Shown here: piece after piece, positions 1 to 8,573 of the stretch
Layout: each line of letters begins with the position of its first letter
How positions within the stretch are numbered: the first letter of the stretch is position 1
From: Lutibacter litoralis
GTDB lineage: Bacteria; Bacteroidota; Bacteroidia; Flavobacteriales; Flavobacteriaceae
DNA: 48,023 nucleotides
NCBI RefSeq assembly: GCF_014646675.1
Contig: NZ_BMNS01000011.1
Location: forward strand, 1 to 48,023
Direction: 5' to 3'
Program-made: the position numbers and the translations under genes
Notes under the pieces: model-generated
Databases searched by the model: none
What the model was told of the DNA's origin: nothing
What the model saw: the letters and a program-made list of their open reading frames with translations, nothing else

Positions 1-1
1 A

Positions 2-88
2 ATTAGTAATATTGTTGCTACAAACGTACAAACTGCTAACGGGGTAATTCACGTTATTGATAAAGTGGTATTACCAAATTTAAATTAA
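2..88 (+). CDS. C-terminal end of a fasciclin (FAS1)-domain protein (partial)
   Basis: The frame is open from the window edge and ends at TAA 86-88. The last 28 residues contain VQTANGVIHVIDKVVLP, the closing strand typical of FAS1 (fasciclin/beta-Ig-H3) domains, which usually end with NGVIHVIDxVLxP. In Bacteroidota such proteins are generally exported and cell-surface or adhesion related. Only the tail is visible, so domain number, signal peptide and start cannot be judged. A strong hairpin terminator follows 25 bases later. Confidence 0.75.
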   Translation: MSNIVATNVQTANGVIHVIDKVVLPNLN

Positions 89-112
89 TATTTTTTTAAT
101 ATTTAATTACAT

Positions 113-158
113 AAAAAGCAGTCTAAGAGGTTTCAAAAACTAATTAGACTGCTTTTTT
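113..158. terminator. Bidirectional rho-independent terminator
   Basis: A-run and GCAGTCTAA (118-126) pair with TTAGACTGC (144-152) followed by T6. The A-run before the stem makes it work in both directions: for the fasciclin gene (+) and the uracil permease gene (-), which converge here. Confidence 0.85.
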
Positions 159-177
159 ATACTGTTTAGAATAAAAA

Positions 178-1407
178 TTATTTATTTACATGACTTCCTT
201 TAATAGGTTTTGATTTGTTTGGTAGAACTAAATTTAAAATAACACCAACTACAGACGCTAAACCAATACCAGCTAAAGAGAAATTTCCATAGCCTAATTG
301 AGCTCCTCCTACACCAACAGTTAAAATAATTGAAACTATCACTTGATTTCTTGTTATTGAAAAATCTGTTTTAGCATCAATTAATGTTTTTATTCCAATA
401 CTTGCAATCATACCAAAAAGTAAAAGCATAATTCCTCCTAAAACAGAAGCAGGAATTGTTTTTAAAATTGCACTCACTTTTCCTATAAGAGAAAATACGA
501 TTGCTGTTACTGCCGCAATTCTTAGTACTCTTGGATCTGTAATTTTTGTTAAAGCTACCGCTCCCGTAACTTCCGAGTAGGTTGTATTTGGTGGACCACC
601 AAAAAAACCTGCAAATGCAGTTGCAACTCCATCTCCTAATAATGTTCTATGTAACCCTGGATCTTTTACAAACTTTTTATTTGCAACACCTCCAATAGCA
701 TACATATCTCCAATATGCTCAATAATTGGAGCAATTGCAACAGGAATCATATATAAAATTGCTCCCCAATTAAATTCAGGTGCTGTAAATTTAGGCAGCG
801 CAAACCAAGCAGCGTCATTTACAGAAGAAAAATCGATTAAACCAGCAATAATTGAAATACTATAACCAACAATAATTCCAATAAAAATTGGTATTAGTTT
901 TATCAATCCTTTTGTAAAAGTTACAATTAAAATTGCTGTTGCCAAAACAACAAGAGCAATTGGCCAGTTAGTTTTTGCCATATCAACACCTGCAGATGCT
1001 AAAGACAAACCTATTATCATAATTACAGGTCCAACTACTACCGCAGGAAATATTTTTTCAATAACTTTTAATCCCCATAATTTAATAATTGCAGAAACCA
1101 CGGTATAAACAATACCAACTGCAATAATACCTCCTAAAGTACCAGGATAACCATATATTTTAGTAGCTGCGATTATAGGTGCAATAAAAGCAAAACTACT
1201 CCCTAAAAAAACAGGCACTTTACCTTTGGTAATTGTATGAAATATAAGGGTTCCAACACCTGCTGTAAATAAAGCAACTGAAGGATCAATGTCGATTAAA
1301 AGTGGAACTAATACAGTTGCTCCAAAAGCAACAAATAAAAATTGGATTCCAATAACAACTCTTTTTATTGGATTAGAAGTGTCAGTTAAAGTTTGATTTT
1401 GTTTCAT
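178..1407 (-). CDS. uraA: Uracil permease, NCS2 (nucleobase:cation symporter-2) family
   Basis: A 409-aa inner-membrane protein almost entirely made of hydrophobic segments, the usual size for UraA. The substrate-site landmarks of the family are visible: a glutamate in PIIEHIGD (E230) and GGPPNTTYSEVTGA (270-283, E279), equivalent to the two uracil-binding glutamates of E. coli UraA. It should import uracil with protons. PPNTTY plus the short length argue for uracil rather than xanthine/urate transport. The ATG at 1407 is the natural start, just ahead of the first basic and hydrophobic stretch. It stands alone; a terminator shared with the convergent upstream gene lies just past its stop. I saw no pyrimidine-type attenuator in its leader. 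Confidence 0.9.
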   Translation of the reverse strand: MKQNQTLTDTSNPIKRVVIGIQFLFVAFGATVLVPLLIDIDPSVALFTAGVGTLIFHTITKGKVPVFLGSSFAFIAPIIAATKIYGYPGTLGGIIAVGIVYTVVSAIIKLWGLKVIEKIFPAVVVGPVIMIIGLSLASAGVDMAKTNWPIALVVLATAILIVTFTKGLIKLIPIFIGIIVGYSISIIAGLIDFSSVNDAAWFALPKFTAPEFNWGAILYMIPVAIAPIIEHIGDMYAIGGVANKKFVKDPGLHRTLLGDGVATAFAGFFGGPPNTTYSEVTGAVALTKITDPRVLRIAAVTAIVFSLIGKVSAILKTIPASVLGGIMLLLFGMIASIGIKTLIDAKTDFSITRNQVIVSIILTVGVGGAQLGYGNFSLAGIGLASVVGVILNLVLPNKSKPIKGSHVNK

Positions 1408-2130
1408 TTTTTTATTATTTATTGAATTTACACATTTAGATTTCTAAAATTTCAATGCCTATCCAAATAATTATTTTTATAGCCATTGGTTTATTAAATA
1501 ATTTTTTTTAACAACTAAATTTTAAATAGTTTAATATCTCACAATGAGATTTAATTAAGTTCTAAAAAAAAATCAAGCTAATTTAGTTATAAAAACAACA
1601 GAATATTTATACCCATTTAAAATGTTATAACAGTATATTGTTAATAAAGTTCAATCTAAAATATGCCTTAGTTAGCGTTTTTAGGATTTTTTTAAACACT
1701 TTAAAAGACATAAATAATCAATTTTTACTATTTTAAGGTAGAAATTGCACTTTTCTCCAAGTTATTACAACAAAAATAACAACTAAAAAAGACCTGTTTT
1801 TTTTTAGTCCCGAAAACGTTTTAAATGGCACTTTTTTACTCCTATTTTATTCGTAAAAAGAAATTTATATAATCCATTTTCACAAAAATATTCCTAAAAT
1901 AATTTTTATGAATAATACAATATTCTGAGTTATTTTATCTATTTTTTTACATAAAAACCCTATTTTAAATATATTTTTAAAAAATATTCAATAAATACGT
2001 TGATTTAAATTTTATATAAAAATTTTTTCTTTCTAAAAAAATGACATTTATAAGCTTTTTTTTTCTTTCTGTTCGTTAACTTTGTTACAAACGAAAATTG
2101 AAAAAAAATATAAATTTTATATACCAAAAT
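1408..2130. other. Long AT-rich intergenic region between divergent genes
   Basis: About 720 bases without a convincing gene on either strand. It separates the divergent uracil permease and carboxyltransferase operons and must hold both promoters. Only the one at 2077-2084 is clear. The rest is poly-A/poly-T-rich sequence; I found no RNA gene, riboswitch core or long repeat in it. Confidence 0.6.
2072..2095 (+). promoter_or_regulatory. Promoter -7 box within a 6-12-6 dyad, carboxyltransferase operon
   Basis: TAACTTTG at 2077-2084 matches the Bacteroidota -7 consensus TAnnTTTG. Transcription would begin near 2090, giving a leader of about 40 bases to the ATG at 2131. The box is embedded in an inverted repeat, TTCGTT (2072-2077) and AACGAA (2090-2095), which could be an operator covering the start point. 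No good -33 TTTG box is evident. Confidence 0.55.
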
Positions 2131-3687
2131 ATGAAAGTTACTGATAAAATTGCCTTCTTAAAATCTCAAAGAGAAAAAGTTGCTTTGATGGGTGGAGAAG
2201 CTAGAGTTGAAAAGCAACATGCAAAAGGAAAATTAACCGCAAGAGAAAGAATAGACCTTTTGTTTGATGAAGATAGCTTTTATGAAATTGATTCTTTAGT
2301 AAAACATAGATCTACCAATTTCGGAATGGAAAATGTTCAGATTCAATCTGATGGTGTAATTATTGGCCACGGATTAGTGAATGGTCGAACCGTATTTGCA
2401 TTTTCACAAGATTTCACTTCAAGTGGAGGTGCATTAGGTGAAATGCACGCTACTAAAATCTGTAAAATTATGGATTTAGCTATGAAAGCTGGAGCGCCTG
2501 TTGTTGGCTTAAATGATTCTGGTGGAGCGAGAGTTGAAGAAGGTGTTGATGCTTTAAAAGGATATGGAGATGTTTTCTTCAGAAACTCAAGAGCTTCAGG
2601 TGTTATTCCTCAAATTTCTGCAATTATGGGCCCTTGTGCTGGTGGTGCAGTTTACTCACCTGCTATGACTGACTTCATATTTATGGTTAAAAAAACAAGT
2701 AATATGTTTATTACTAGTCCATATGTAATTAAAACGGTTACTGGTGAAGAAACTACATTTGAAGAATTAGGGGGTGCAATGGTCCACAATTCAAAAAGTG
2801 GAAACTCGCACTTTGCTTGTGAAGATGACGCAGATTGTTTAGAACAAATTAGAGAGTTATTAGATTATCTTCCTAATAATAATATGGAGTTAACTCCAAT
2901 ATTAGAAATGGGTGATGATCCAAAAAGAAGTTGTGATATGCTGGACACTATTATTCCAGACGATTCTAAAATGGCTTACGATATGAAAGAAATTATCGAA
3001 GAGGTATTAGATGGTAATAACTTTTATGAAGTACATGAGCATTTTGCTGAAAACAGTATTGTAGGTTTTGGTAGACTAAACAATCGTTCTGTTGGTATTA
3101 TTGCAAATCAACCAAATTTTTTAGCAGGATGTTTAGATATAGATGCTTCAGATAAAATAAGTAGATTCATTCGTACGTGTGATGCTTTTAATATCCCAAT
3201 TGTAACTTTTGTAGATGTACCAGGTTATTTACCAGGTGTTCAACAAGAATGGAATGGAATTATAAGACACGGTGCTAAATTATTATGGAGTTATTCAGAA
3301 GCTACTGTTCCTAAATTTACGGTTGTTGTAAGAAAAGATTATGGAGGAGCTTATGTTGCAATGAGTTCAAAACATTTAGGTGCAGATATGGTTTTTGCTT
3401 GGCCAACTGCTGAAATTGCTGTAATGGGAGCAAAAGGAGCTGTTGAAGTAATTTCAAACTATAAAAAAGAAATTGCCGCAGCAGAAGATAAAGCTGCTAA
3501 AACTCAAGAAAAAATTGATGAGTATGAGAAAGCTTTTAACGTTCCTTATTTAGCAGCAGAAAGAGGCTATATAGATGAGGTAATATTACCAAGCGAGACA
3601 AGAGAAAGATTAATTATGGCTTTAGAAGCTTTAAGCTCTAAGGTAGAATTAGTACCAGCAAAAAAACACGGAAACATCCCTCAATAA
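2131..3687 (+). CDS. Acyl-CoA carboxyltransferase beta subunit (PccB/MmdA/transcarboxylase 12S type)
   Basis: A 518-aa crotonase-fold carboxyltransferase with the two-domain build of the PccB/MmdA/12S family: N-terminal acyl-CoA site (GGARVEEGVDALKGYG, then IMGPCAGGAVYSPA) and C-terminal domain (FVDVPGYLPG, then YGGAYVAMSSKHLGAD and WPTAEIAVMGAKGA). It moves a carboxyl group between biotin and propionyl/methylmalonyl-CoA. I chose ATG 2131; a TTG 33 bases upstream keeps the frame open but lies almost at the predicted transcription start. It is first in an operon with a 61-aa gene (11-base gap) and a 5S-biotin fusion. With no biotin carboxylase subunit and no OadB pump nearby, a transcarboxylase 12S role is more likely than propionyl-CoA carboxylase. 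Acyl-CoA specificity cannot be read from sequence by eye. Confidence 0.9.
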   Translation: MKVTDKIAFLKSQREKVALMGGEARVEKQHAKGKLTARERIDLLFDEDSFYEIDSLVKHRSTNFGMENVQIQSDGVIIGHGLVNGRTVFAFSQDFTSSGGALGEMHATKICKIMDLAMKAGAPVVGLNDSGGARVEEGVDALKGYGDVFFRNSRASGVIPQISAIMGPCAGGAVYSPAMTDFIFMVKKTSNMFITSPYVIKTVTGEETTFEELGGAMVHNSKSGNSHFACEDDADCLEQIRELLDYLPNNNMELTPILEMGDDPKRSCDMLDTIIPDDSKMAYDMKEIIEEVLDGNNFYEVHEHFAENSIVGFGRLNNRSVGIIANQPNFLAGCLDIDASDKISRFIRTCDAFNIPIVTFVDVPGYLPGVQQEWNGIIRHGAKLLWSYSEATVPKFTVVVRKDYGGAYVAMSSKHLGADMVFAWPTAEIAVMGAKGAVEVISNYKKEIAAAEDKAAKTQEKIDEYEKAFNVPYLAAERGYIDEVILPSETRERLIMALEALSSKVELVPAKKHGNIPQ

Positions 3688-3698
3688 ATTATAAGATT

Positions 3699-3884
3699 AT
3701 GACATTACATGAAAAAAAGAAAAGAGCAGCGGTAATAGCAGCAACAATTTATGTTAAAATGCAAGAAAATAATGAACCAATAGTAGCGCGTTATGGTTGG
3801 GGAAAAATGGGATTGGTAAGAAGAATGAACGACAGAGAATTACTATTTAGCAAAGGAAGAACGATAGGAGCTAGAATCAATTAA
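3699..3884 (+). CDS. Small basic protein of the carboxyltransferase operon (possible OadG/MmdD-like tail)
   Basis: A 61-aa basic protein lying tightly between the 12S-like and 5S-like genes (gaps of 11 and 17 bases), so almost certainly cotranslated. It has a short alanine/isoleucine helix (KRAAVIAATIYVKMQ, about 8-22) and then WGKMGLVRRMNDRELLFSKGR. This resembles in outline the C-terminal piece of the gamma/delta subunits of biotin-dependent decarboxylases (Ala-rich helix, then a W..VxRxR segment), but it lacks the N-terminal membrane helix those have. I infer an assembly or linker role holding carboxyltransferase subunits together. The family assignment is uncertain. Confidence 0.7.
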   Translation: MTLHEKKKRAAVIAATIYVKMQENNEPIVARYGWGKMGLVRRMNDRELLFSKGRTIGARIN

Positions 3885-3901
3885 TTTAAAACTACGAAAC
3901 A

Positions 3902-5794
3902 ATGATATACGATAAACACGGGTCATTAATAATGACAAAAATGGATTATAATGCCGATAGACCAAAGGCTGAAAACCCAATAAAAATACAAGATTTAAGT
4001 TTTCGTGACGGTCACCAATCGTTATTTGCAACAAGAGGAAGAACTGAAGATATGATACCTTTTGCTGAACAAATGGATGAAGTTGGTTTTCACGCAATGG
4101 AAACTTGGGGAGGAGCTACTTTTGACACCATGCACAGATACCTTGGTGAAGATCCTTGGGAGCGCTTAAGAACACTTAAAAAATATATGCCTAAAACACC
4201 ATTTTTTATGTTGTTAAGAGGTCAAAATGTTGTTGGTTATAGAAATTATGCTGATGACGTTGTTGAAAATTTTGTACAACGCGCCTGCGATAATGGAATG
4301 GATATTTTCAGATGTTTTGATGCATTAAATGATTATAGAAATTTTGAAACTGCAGCAAAAGTTGTAAAACGTAATGGAAAACATTTTCAAGGAACAATTT
4401 GTTATACATTAACTGAACCAAGATTAGGCGGAGAAATTTATAATATTGACTATTACTTAAATAAAGCAAAAGAATTAGTTGAATTTGGAGTAGATTCTAT
4501 CTGTATTAAAGATATGGCTGGCTTAATTGCGCCGTATGATATTTATAACTTAATAGTAGAACTTAAAAAAATTACAGACATTCCATTAAACTTGCATACA
4601 CACTTTACTTCTGGTATGGGTGATTTAGCAATTTTTAAAGCTATTGAAGCTGGAGTTGATATTGTTGATACTTGTATGTCTCCTTATGCTTATAGAACGT
4701 CACATGCTGCAATTGAACCTTTAGTAATTTCATTATTAGGTACAAACAGAGATACTGGTTTAGATATTAAAAAATTATCAGCAATTAGTGCTCAAATGGA
4801 GGCTGTAATTCCAAAATACAAACACTTAGCAAACAACCCTAAGTATTCAATTATTGATACAGATGTAATTTTACATCAAACACCAGGAGGAATGCTTTCT
4901 AATTTAGTGAATCAATTAAAAGCAATGGATTCTTTAGATAAATTAGATGAGGTGTTTAGAATGTTGCCTAAAGTAAGGAAAGATTTAGGACAAATTCCGT
5001 TAGTTACTCCTACTAGCCAGATTGTTGGTGTACAAACGGTAAACAATGTATTATTTGATTCTTATGAAGGTGAATACTCACGTATTACTCAAGAAGTTAA
5101 AGATTTATGTTATGGACTGTATGGTAAAACTACTATGCCAATTAACCCAGAATTAAGAAAGAAAGCGTTGAAAGATTACCCTAGAGGTGAACAACATATT
5201 GAAGTAAGACCAGGAAGTGTTTTAGAACCTGAGATGGAAGGTGTTAAAAAAACTTTTGCAGATTTAGCAAAAGATATTGATGATGAAGTATTATTAGCAT
5301 TATACCCTGTAACTGGTAAAAAATTCTTAAAAATCAAATATGGTTTAGAAGAAATGCCAGCAGATATGAAGGCTAAAACCATGGAAGAAGTTAAAAAGGA
5401 AGAAGAGTTAATTACCAAGGCGTTAGCTGGAGAGTTAAAAGCTGGTAAAGCTTCTAATGGTGAAATGCAAGATATGGAAGTATTTGTAGATGGAGAATCG
5501 TTTACGGTATCAATTCCAAATACAAAAGCTACTACCAGATCAGTTTGGAAAAAGAAAGAAGCTAAAGCAGCTGTTGTTACTGAAGGTGCAATTACTGCTC
5601 CAATACCTGGTATGATTGTAGAATTTAAGAAAAAGAATGGAGATAAAGTAAAAGCTGGTGAAATTGTAGTTGTTTTAGAAGCAATGAAAATGATGAACAA
5701 TTTTGAAGCAAACAAAGACGGTGTTATTTCAGGGATAAAATTCGATTCTGGAGATAATGTAACTAAAGGAGATATTTTATTTTCTATAGATTAA
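3902..5794 (+). CDS. Biotin-dependent carboxyltransferase: 5S/OadA-like domain fused to biotin carrier domain
   Basis: A 630-aa protein. Residues about 28-300 form an HMGL-like TIM barrel with the metal/carboxyltransfer motifs RDGHQS (35-40), CIKDMAGL (201-208, K203 the lysine that is carbamylated in this family) and LHTHFTSG (231-238, metal-binding H232 and H234). A conserved carboxylase domain (PYC_OADA) follows to about 480, then a charged linker, then a biotinyl domain (about 563-630) with EAMKMM; the biotinylated lysine is K596. It should transfer CO2 between carboxybiotin and pyruvate/oxaloacetate. In Propionibacterium transcarboxylase the 5S and 1.3S parts are separate; here they are one chain. 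Annotation as oxaloacetate decarboxylase alpha or pyruvate carboxylase subunit B is possible, but no OadB pump or biotin carboxylase gene accompanies it. Confidence 0.9.
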   Translation: MIYDKHGSLIMTKMDYNADRPKAENPIKIQDLSFRDGHQSLFATRGRTEDMIPFAEQMDEVGFHAMETWGGATFDTMHRYLGEDPWERLRTLKKYMPKTPFFMLLRGQNVVGYRNYADDVVENFVQRACDNGMDIFRCFDALNDYRNFETAAKVVKRNGKHFQGTICYTLTEPRLGGEIYNIDYYLNKAKELVEFGVDSICIKDMAGLIAPYDIYNLIVELKKITDIPLNLHTHFTSGMGDLAIFKAIEAGVDIVDTCMSPYAYRTSHAAIEPLVISLLGTNRDTGLDIKKLSAISAQMEAVIPKYKHLANNPKYSIIDTDVILHQTPGGMLSNLVNQLKAMDSLDKLDEVFRMLPKVRKDLGQIPLVTPTSQIVGVQTVNNVLFDSYEGEYSRITQEVKDLCYGLYGKTTMPINPELRKKALKDYPRGEQHIEVRPGSVLEPEMEGVKKTFADLAKDIDDEVLLALYPVTGKKFLKIKYGLEEMPADMKAKTMEEVKKEEELITKALAGELKAGKASNGEMQDMEVFVDGESFTVSIPNTKATTRSVWKKKEAKAAVVTEGAITAPIPGMIVEFKKKNGDKVKAGEIVVVLEAMKMMNNFEANKDGVISGIKFDSGDNVTKGDILFSID

Positions 5795-5813
5795 CTTCTT
5801 AATAAAGAAATGC

Positions 5814-5852
5814 AAAAAAATAGCCTAAGAAATTCTTAGGCTATTTTTTTTT
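5814..5852. terminator. Bidirectional terminator after the carboxyltransferase operon
   Basis: TAGCCTAAGA (5821-5830) pairs with TCTTAGGCTA (5834-5843), with A7 before and T8 or more after. It serves the operon ending at 5794 (+) and the TonB receptor gene ending at 5870 (-). Confidence 0.9.
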
Positions 5853-5869
5853 ATAAAATTGATAAATTA

Positions 5870-8146
5870 CTAAAATTTAAACTTTACACTTGTAATAAAA
5901 TTTCGCCCAATATTATGTATTCCATCTGATTTTAAACGTGATAAATGGGAAATATAAGATGTGTTAAAAACATTATTCATGTTTAAGTTAACATCTAAAT
6001 CAACAGTTTTTAATTTAACAGTACCTCCTACTCCAATATTTACCAAATTATAACCGTTACTTTTAGTTTCAAATTCACTTAAATTAGTTTGCTCAAAGGT
6101 ATTTTCAAGTGAAATAGCAGCAAAACCGTTTTGCACCATTTTAGTAGTATTAAATTCTACTCTTATGGTATTTGTTAGTTTATTAGCAGGAATTAGTGGT
6201 AAATAATCTCCATTATTTTGTTTCCCAATAACCATTTCAAAATTACTATTTAAATGTAACCAGTCTAAAGGATGCGGATGCAAGTGTAGCCCAAATTCAC
6301 CTCCATATAATTTTGCATTGTCCTGAGTATAACTATAAACATCAAAACCATCTTCTAGTTCACCAGTTGGAGTAATAAAAATATAATCGTTTATGTGATT
6401 GTAGAACCCATTTACAACAAATTCAAAATGATCTGTTTTGTATTCAAAAGAAATATCTGATTGAAAATTTTGCTCTTGTTTTAAAGCGCTATTTCCAACT
6501 TCAAATCTATTTGAACCATGGTGCACACCATTTGAAGTTAATTCTGCTAAATTAGGAGCTTTAAATCCTGATGCAAAATTAAACCTACTAATAACTTTAT
6601 CAAACAACATTGTTTTATAACCCAATGAAGCCGAAATATTATCAAATGATTTATCTATAGCTTCAAAAACATGAATTTCATTTTCGTGCTGAATTTCGTG
6701 AAGTTCTGTTGAAATACTTCTAGTATCAAATCGAATTCCTCCTTGAATACTATTTAAATCTATTTGATACATTGCTGTTACAAAAACACCCAAATCATTA
6801 ATAGTTGCATTTGGTATTAAAATTTCTTCACCAAAATTCTTGTTTTTTTGATGTATTCCCTGCGTACCAATAACAGTTTCAATATTTTTTAATTTTGGTA
6901 AATGCCATTTAACATCGTAACTATATGTATCTAATTTTAACTGCAAAGCAGCCTCCATTTGCTCATATTCGTGCAGTTCTTCTTCTGAATGATTCCCTTC
7001 TTCCTCTCCTGAATGCTCATCATGATGTTCCTCAAATTCATTTCGTTTATTTTCAGTATAACCAAAAACTGTTGCAATTTTAGAATTATTTAAAAAAAAC
7101 GTATTGTTTAAACTCAACATTTTAGTTGTTAAATCTTGATGTGGAAGCATTTTTGTTTTTGAAGTAGATTGTTCCCCAATTTCTTCAGGAATACCTATAA
7201 TACTTTTAGTAAATAAAAAACGAACGATACTTGAAATTTGTTCACTATTGTACCCAATTGCTGTACTAAAACTGGTTTCGTTAAATCGTGTATTTGTTAC
7301 ACGTTCATTAATTGGAGTTTTATAATCGCTATGTGTATTATGCGATCCGTTTGCTAAAAATTTCCATTTATTATAAGATTGTTTTGCACTAAACGACGTA
7401 TTACTTCCCTCAGTATTAGAATAAAAAGTTTGTGAACCCGAAAAATTAAAACTGTTTAGTGGGGCAAATTTCACTGGATTAAAATATAAAACGCCACCTA
7501 ATGCATCTGATCCATACAACAAAGATGCCGGACCTTTTATAACTTCCAAGCTTTCGATACTAGAAGCATCAACTCCCAACCCATGCTCATCTCCAAATTG
7601 CTGATTTTCTAGTCGTAAACCCTGACTGTAAACCAACACTCTATTACCTCGTAAACCTCTAATTACAGGTTTTCCAATACCTGTTCCTGTAGATATTGTT
7701 GAAACCCCTGGCAAGGTGCTAATTGCTTCACTTAAAGTTACTACTCCCTTATTTTTCAATTGTGTAATGGTTGCTTTTTCAACTTTCATTACATTTTCAC
7801 TTTGTAATTTATTAAATGGAGTTGAAATAATTACCTCATCCATTTTAAACACACTTTCCTCTAAAACAATAGTTAAACTTGTCTTTTCTTGTTCAAGTTC
7901 AATTGTTTTTATTTGAGTTTTATATCCCATAAAAACAATTGTTAATTTTATGGAATTATTAGGTAAATTATTCAATTCAAAGTAACCACTTTCATCTGTT
8001 GATGTTCCCTTTTGAAGCTCTTCTACAAAAACCTCAACACCAAAAAGAGGTTCTTTCTCACTATTGGTTATAGTACCAGAAATTGTTTGCTGCGCCTGTG
8101 CAACAAAAGATAACCCTATACAAAGGATTGTTAAAAATTTTTTCAT
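5870..8146 (-). CDS. TonB-dependent outer-membrane receptor with His/Glu-rich loop (putative metal uptake)
   Basis: A 758-aa protein: signal peptide 1-18 (ending AQA), carboxypeptidase-regulatory-like domain about 20-105, TonB plug about 115-220 (LPGVSTISTGTGIGKPVIRG, then SIESLEVIKGPASLLYGSDALGG), then a 22-strand-type barrel ending in aromatic-rich VKFKF. A loop at about residues 367-397 is packed with His, Glu and Asp (EFEEHHDEHSGEEEGNHSEE). Comparable His-rich loops occur in ZnuD-type zinc receptors, so zinc or another divalent metal is the best guess for the ligand. It follows the His/Cys-rich exported protein gene by about 70 bases at the end of the efflux gene run. Substrate is inferred; the receptor call itself is secure. 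Confidence 0.92.
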   Translation of the reverse strand: MKKFLTILCIGLSFVAQAQQTISGTITNSEKEPLFGVEVFVEELQKGTSTDESGYFELNNLPNNSIKLTIVFMGYKTQIKTIELEQEKTSLTIVLEESVFKMDEVIISTPFNKLQSENVMKVEKATITQLKNKGVVTLSEAISTLPGVSTISTGTGIGKPVIRGLRGNRVLVYSQGLRLENQQFGDEHGLGVDASSIESLEVIKGPASLLYGSDALGGVLYFNPVKFAPLNSFNFSGSQTFYSNTEGSNTSFSAKQSYNKWKFLANGSHNTHSDYKTPINERVTNTRFNETSFSTAIGYNSEQISSIVRFLFTKSIIGIPEEIGEQSTSKTKMLPHQDLTTKMLSLNNTFFLNNSKIATVFGYTENKRNEFEEHHDEHSGEEEGNHSEEELHEYEQMEAALQLKLDTYSYDVKWHLPKLKNIETVIGTQGIHQKNKNFGEEILIPNATINDLGVFVTAMYQIDLNSIQGGIRFDTRSISTELHEIQHENEIHVFEAIDKSFDNISASLGYKTMLFDKVISRFNFASGFKAPNLAELTSNGVHHGSNRFEVGNSALKQEQNFQSDISFEYKTDHFEFVVNGFYNHINDYIFITPTGELEDGFDVYSYTQDNAKLYGGEFGLHLHPHPLDWLHLNSNFEMVIGKQNNGDYLPLIPANKLTNTIRVEFNTTKMVQNGFAAISLENTFEQTNLSEFETKSNGYNLVNIGVGGTVKLKTVDLDVNLNMNNVFNTSYISHLSRLKSDGIHNIGRNFITSVKFKF

Positions 8147-8216
8147 TTTAAATATTTTTATTGATATGTAATTATATACCAGTTAATTAAAACTAAATAA
8201 CTGACTAAGCCAACTG

Positions 8217-8540
8217 TTAAACCAATAAAAAAGGTGGTGCTCTGGAAGATTTAAAATACAGCTCAACCGCCTTGAGCTTTTGTATTTCTGAATAATTATT
8301 TTCAAAATCAAAATCATTTTCTTTTAAAATGATCTTAGATTCAAAAGTAATTGTGTTTGTATTTATTTTAAAATGAAAAACCGAACAATCAATTTCATGC
8401 GAATCAAAATGAATTTCATTTTGGGCGTTACAAACTGAATGTTCGTGCTTTTCAAATGCATGAGCAAACTGCACTGCAAATGGAAGCAGTACAACTAATA
8501 CTAATATATTAGAAATTATATGTTTTAAAGTTCTTTTAAT
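8217..8540 (-). CDS. Small exported His/Cys-rich protein, apparent ATT start
   Basis: The frame encodes a textbook signal peptide: KRTLKH followed by ILVLVVLLPFAVQFAHA, then FEKHEHSVCNAQNEIHF and SHEIDCSVFHF. The only ordinary start codon (GTG 8474) falls at the end of that hydrophobic stretch and would destroy it. An in-frame TAA stands at 8549-8547, so translation must begin between; ATT at 8540 is the first plausible codon and gives 107 aa. A -7 box TATTTTTG (8564-8557) lies just upstream, leaving a leader of roughly 10-15 bases. Two cysteines and at least six histidines in the mature part suggest metal binding, fitting the TonB receptor that follows. Function is unknown; metal sensing or delivery is inference. 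Confidence 0.7.
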   Translation of the reverse strand: MKRTLKHIISNILVLVVLLPFAVQFAHAFEKHEHSVCNAQNEIHFDSHEIDCSVFHFKINTNTITFESKIILKENDFDFENNYSEIQKLKAVELYFKSSRAPPFLLV

Positions 8541-8556
8541 TGCTTCTTATTTTCGG

Positions 8557-8564
8557 CAAAAATA
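8557..8564 (-). promoter_or_regulatory. -7 box ahead of the His/Cys-rich protein gene
   Basis: TATTTTTG matches TAnnTTTG exactly and sits about 17 bases before the proposed ATT start, just past the end of the DUF2892 gene (stop 8574). It would let this gene and the TonB receptor be transcribed separately from the efflux genes. No clear -33 box. Confidence 0.45.
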
Positions 8565-8573
8565 GTAAAGAAA

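Noticed and set aside
2098..2130. Upstream TTG start for the carboxyltransferase beta gene
   Set aside because: It falls within about ten bases of the predicted transcription start and adds residues not typical of the family.
5176..5715. 179-codon antisense frame opposite the 5S-biotin gene
   Set aside because: It lies wholly inside a certain gene, has Ser/Phe-rich composition typical of the reverse complement of Lys/Glu-rich coding, and no domain is recognisable.
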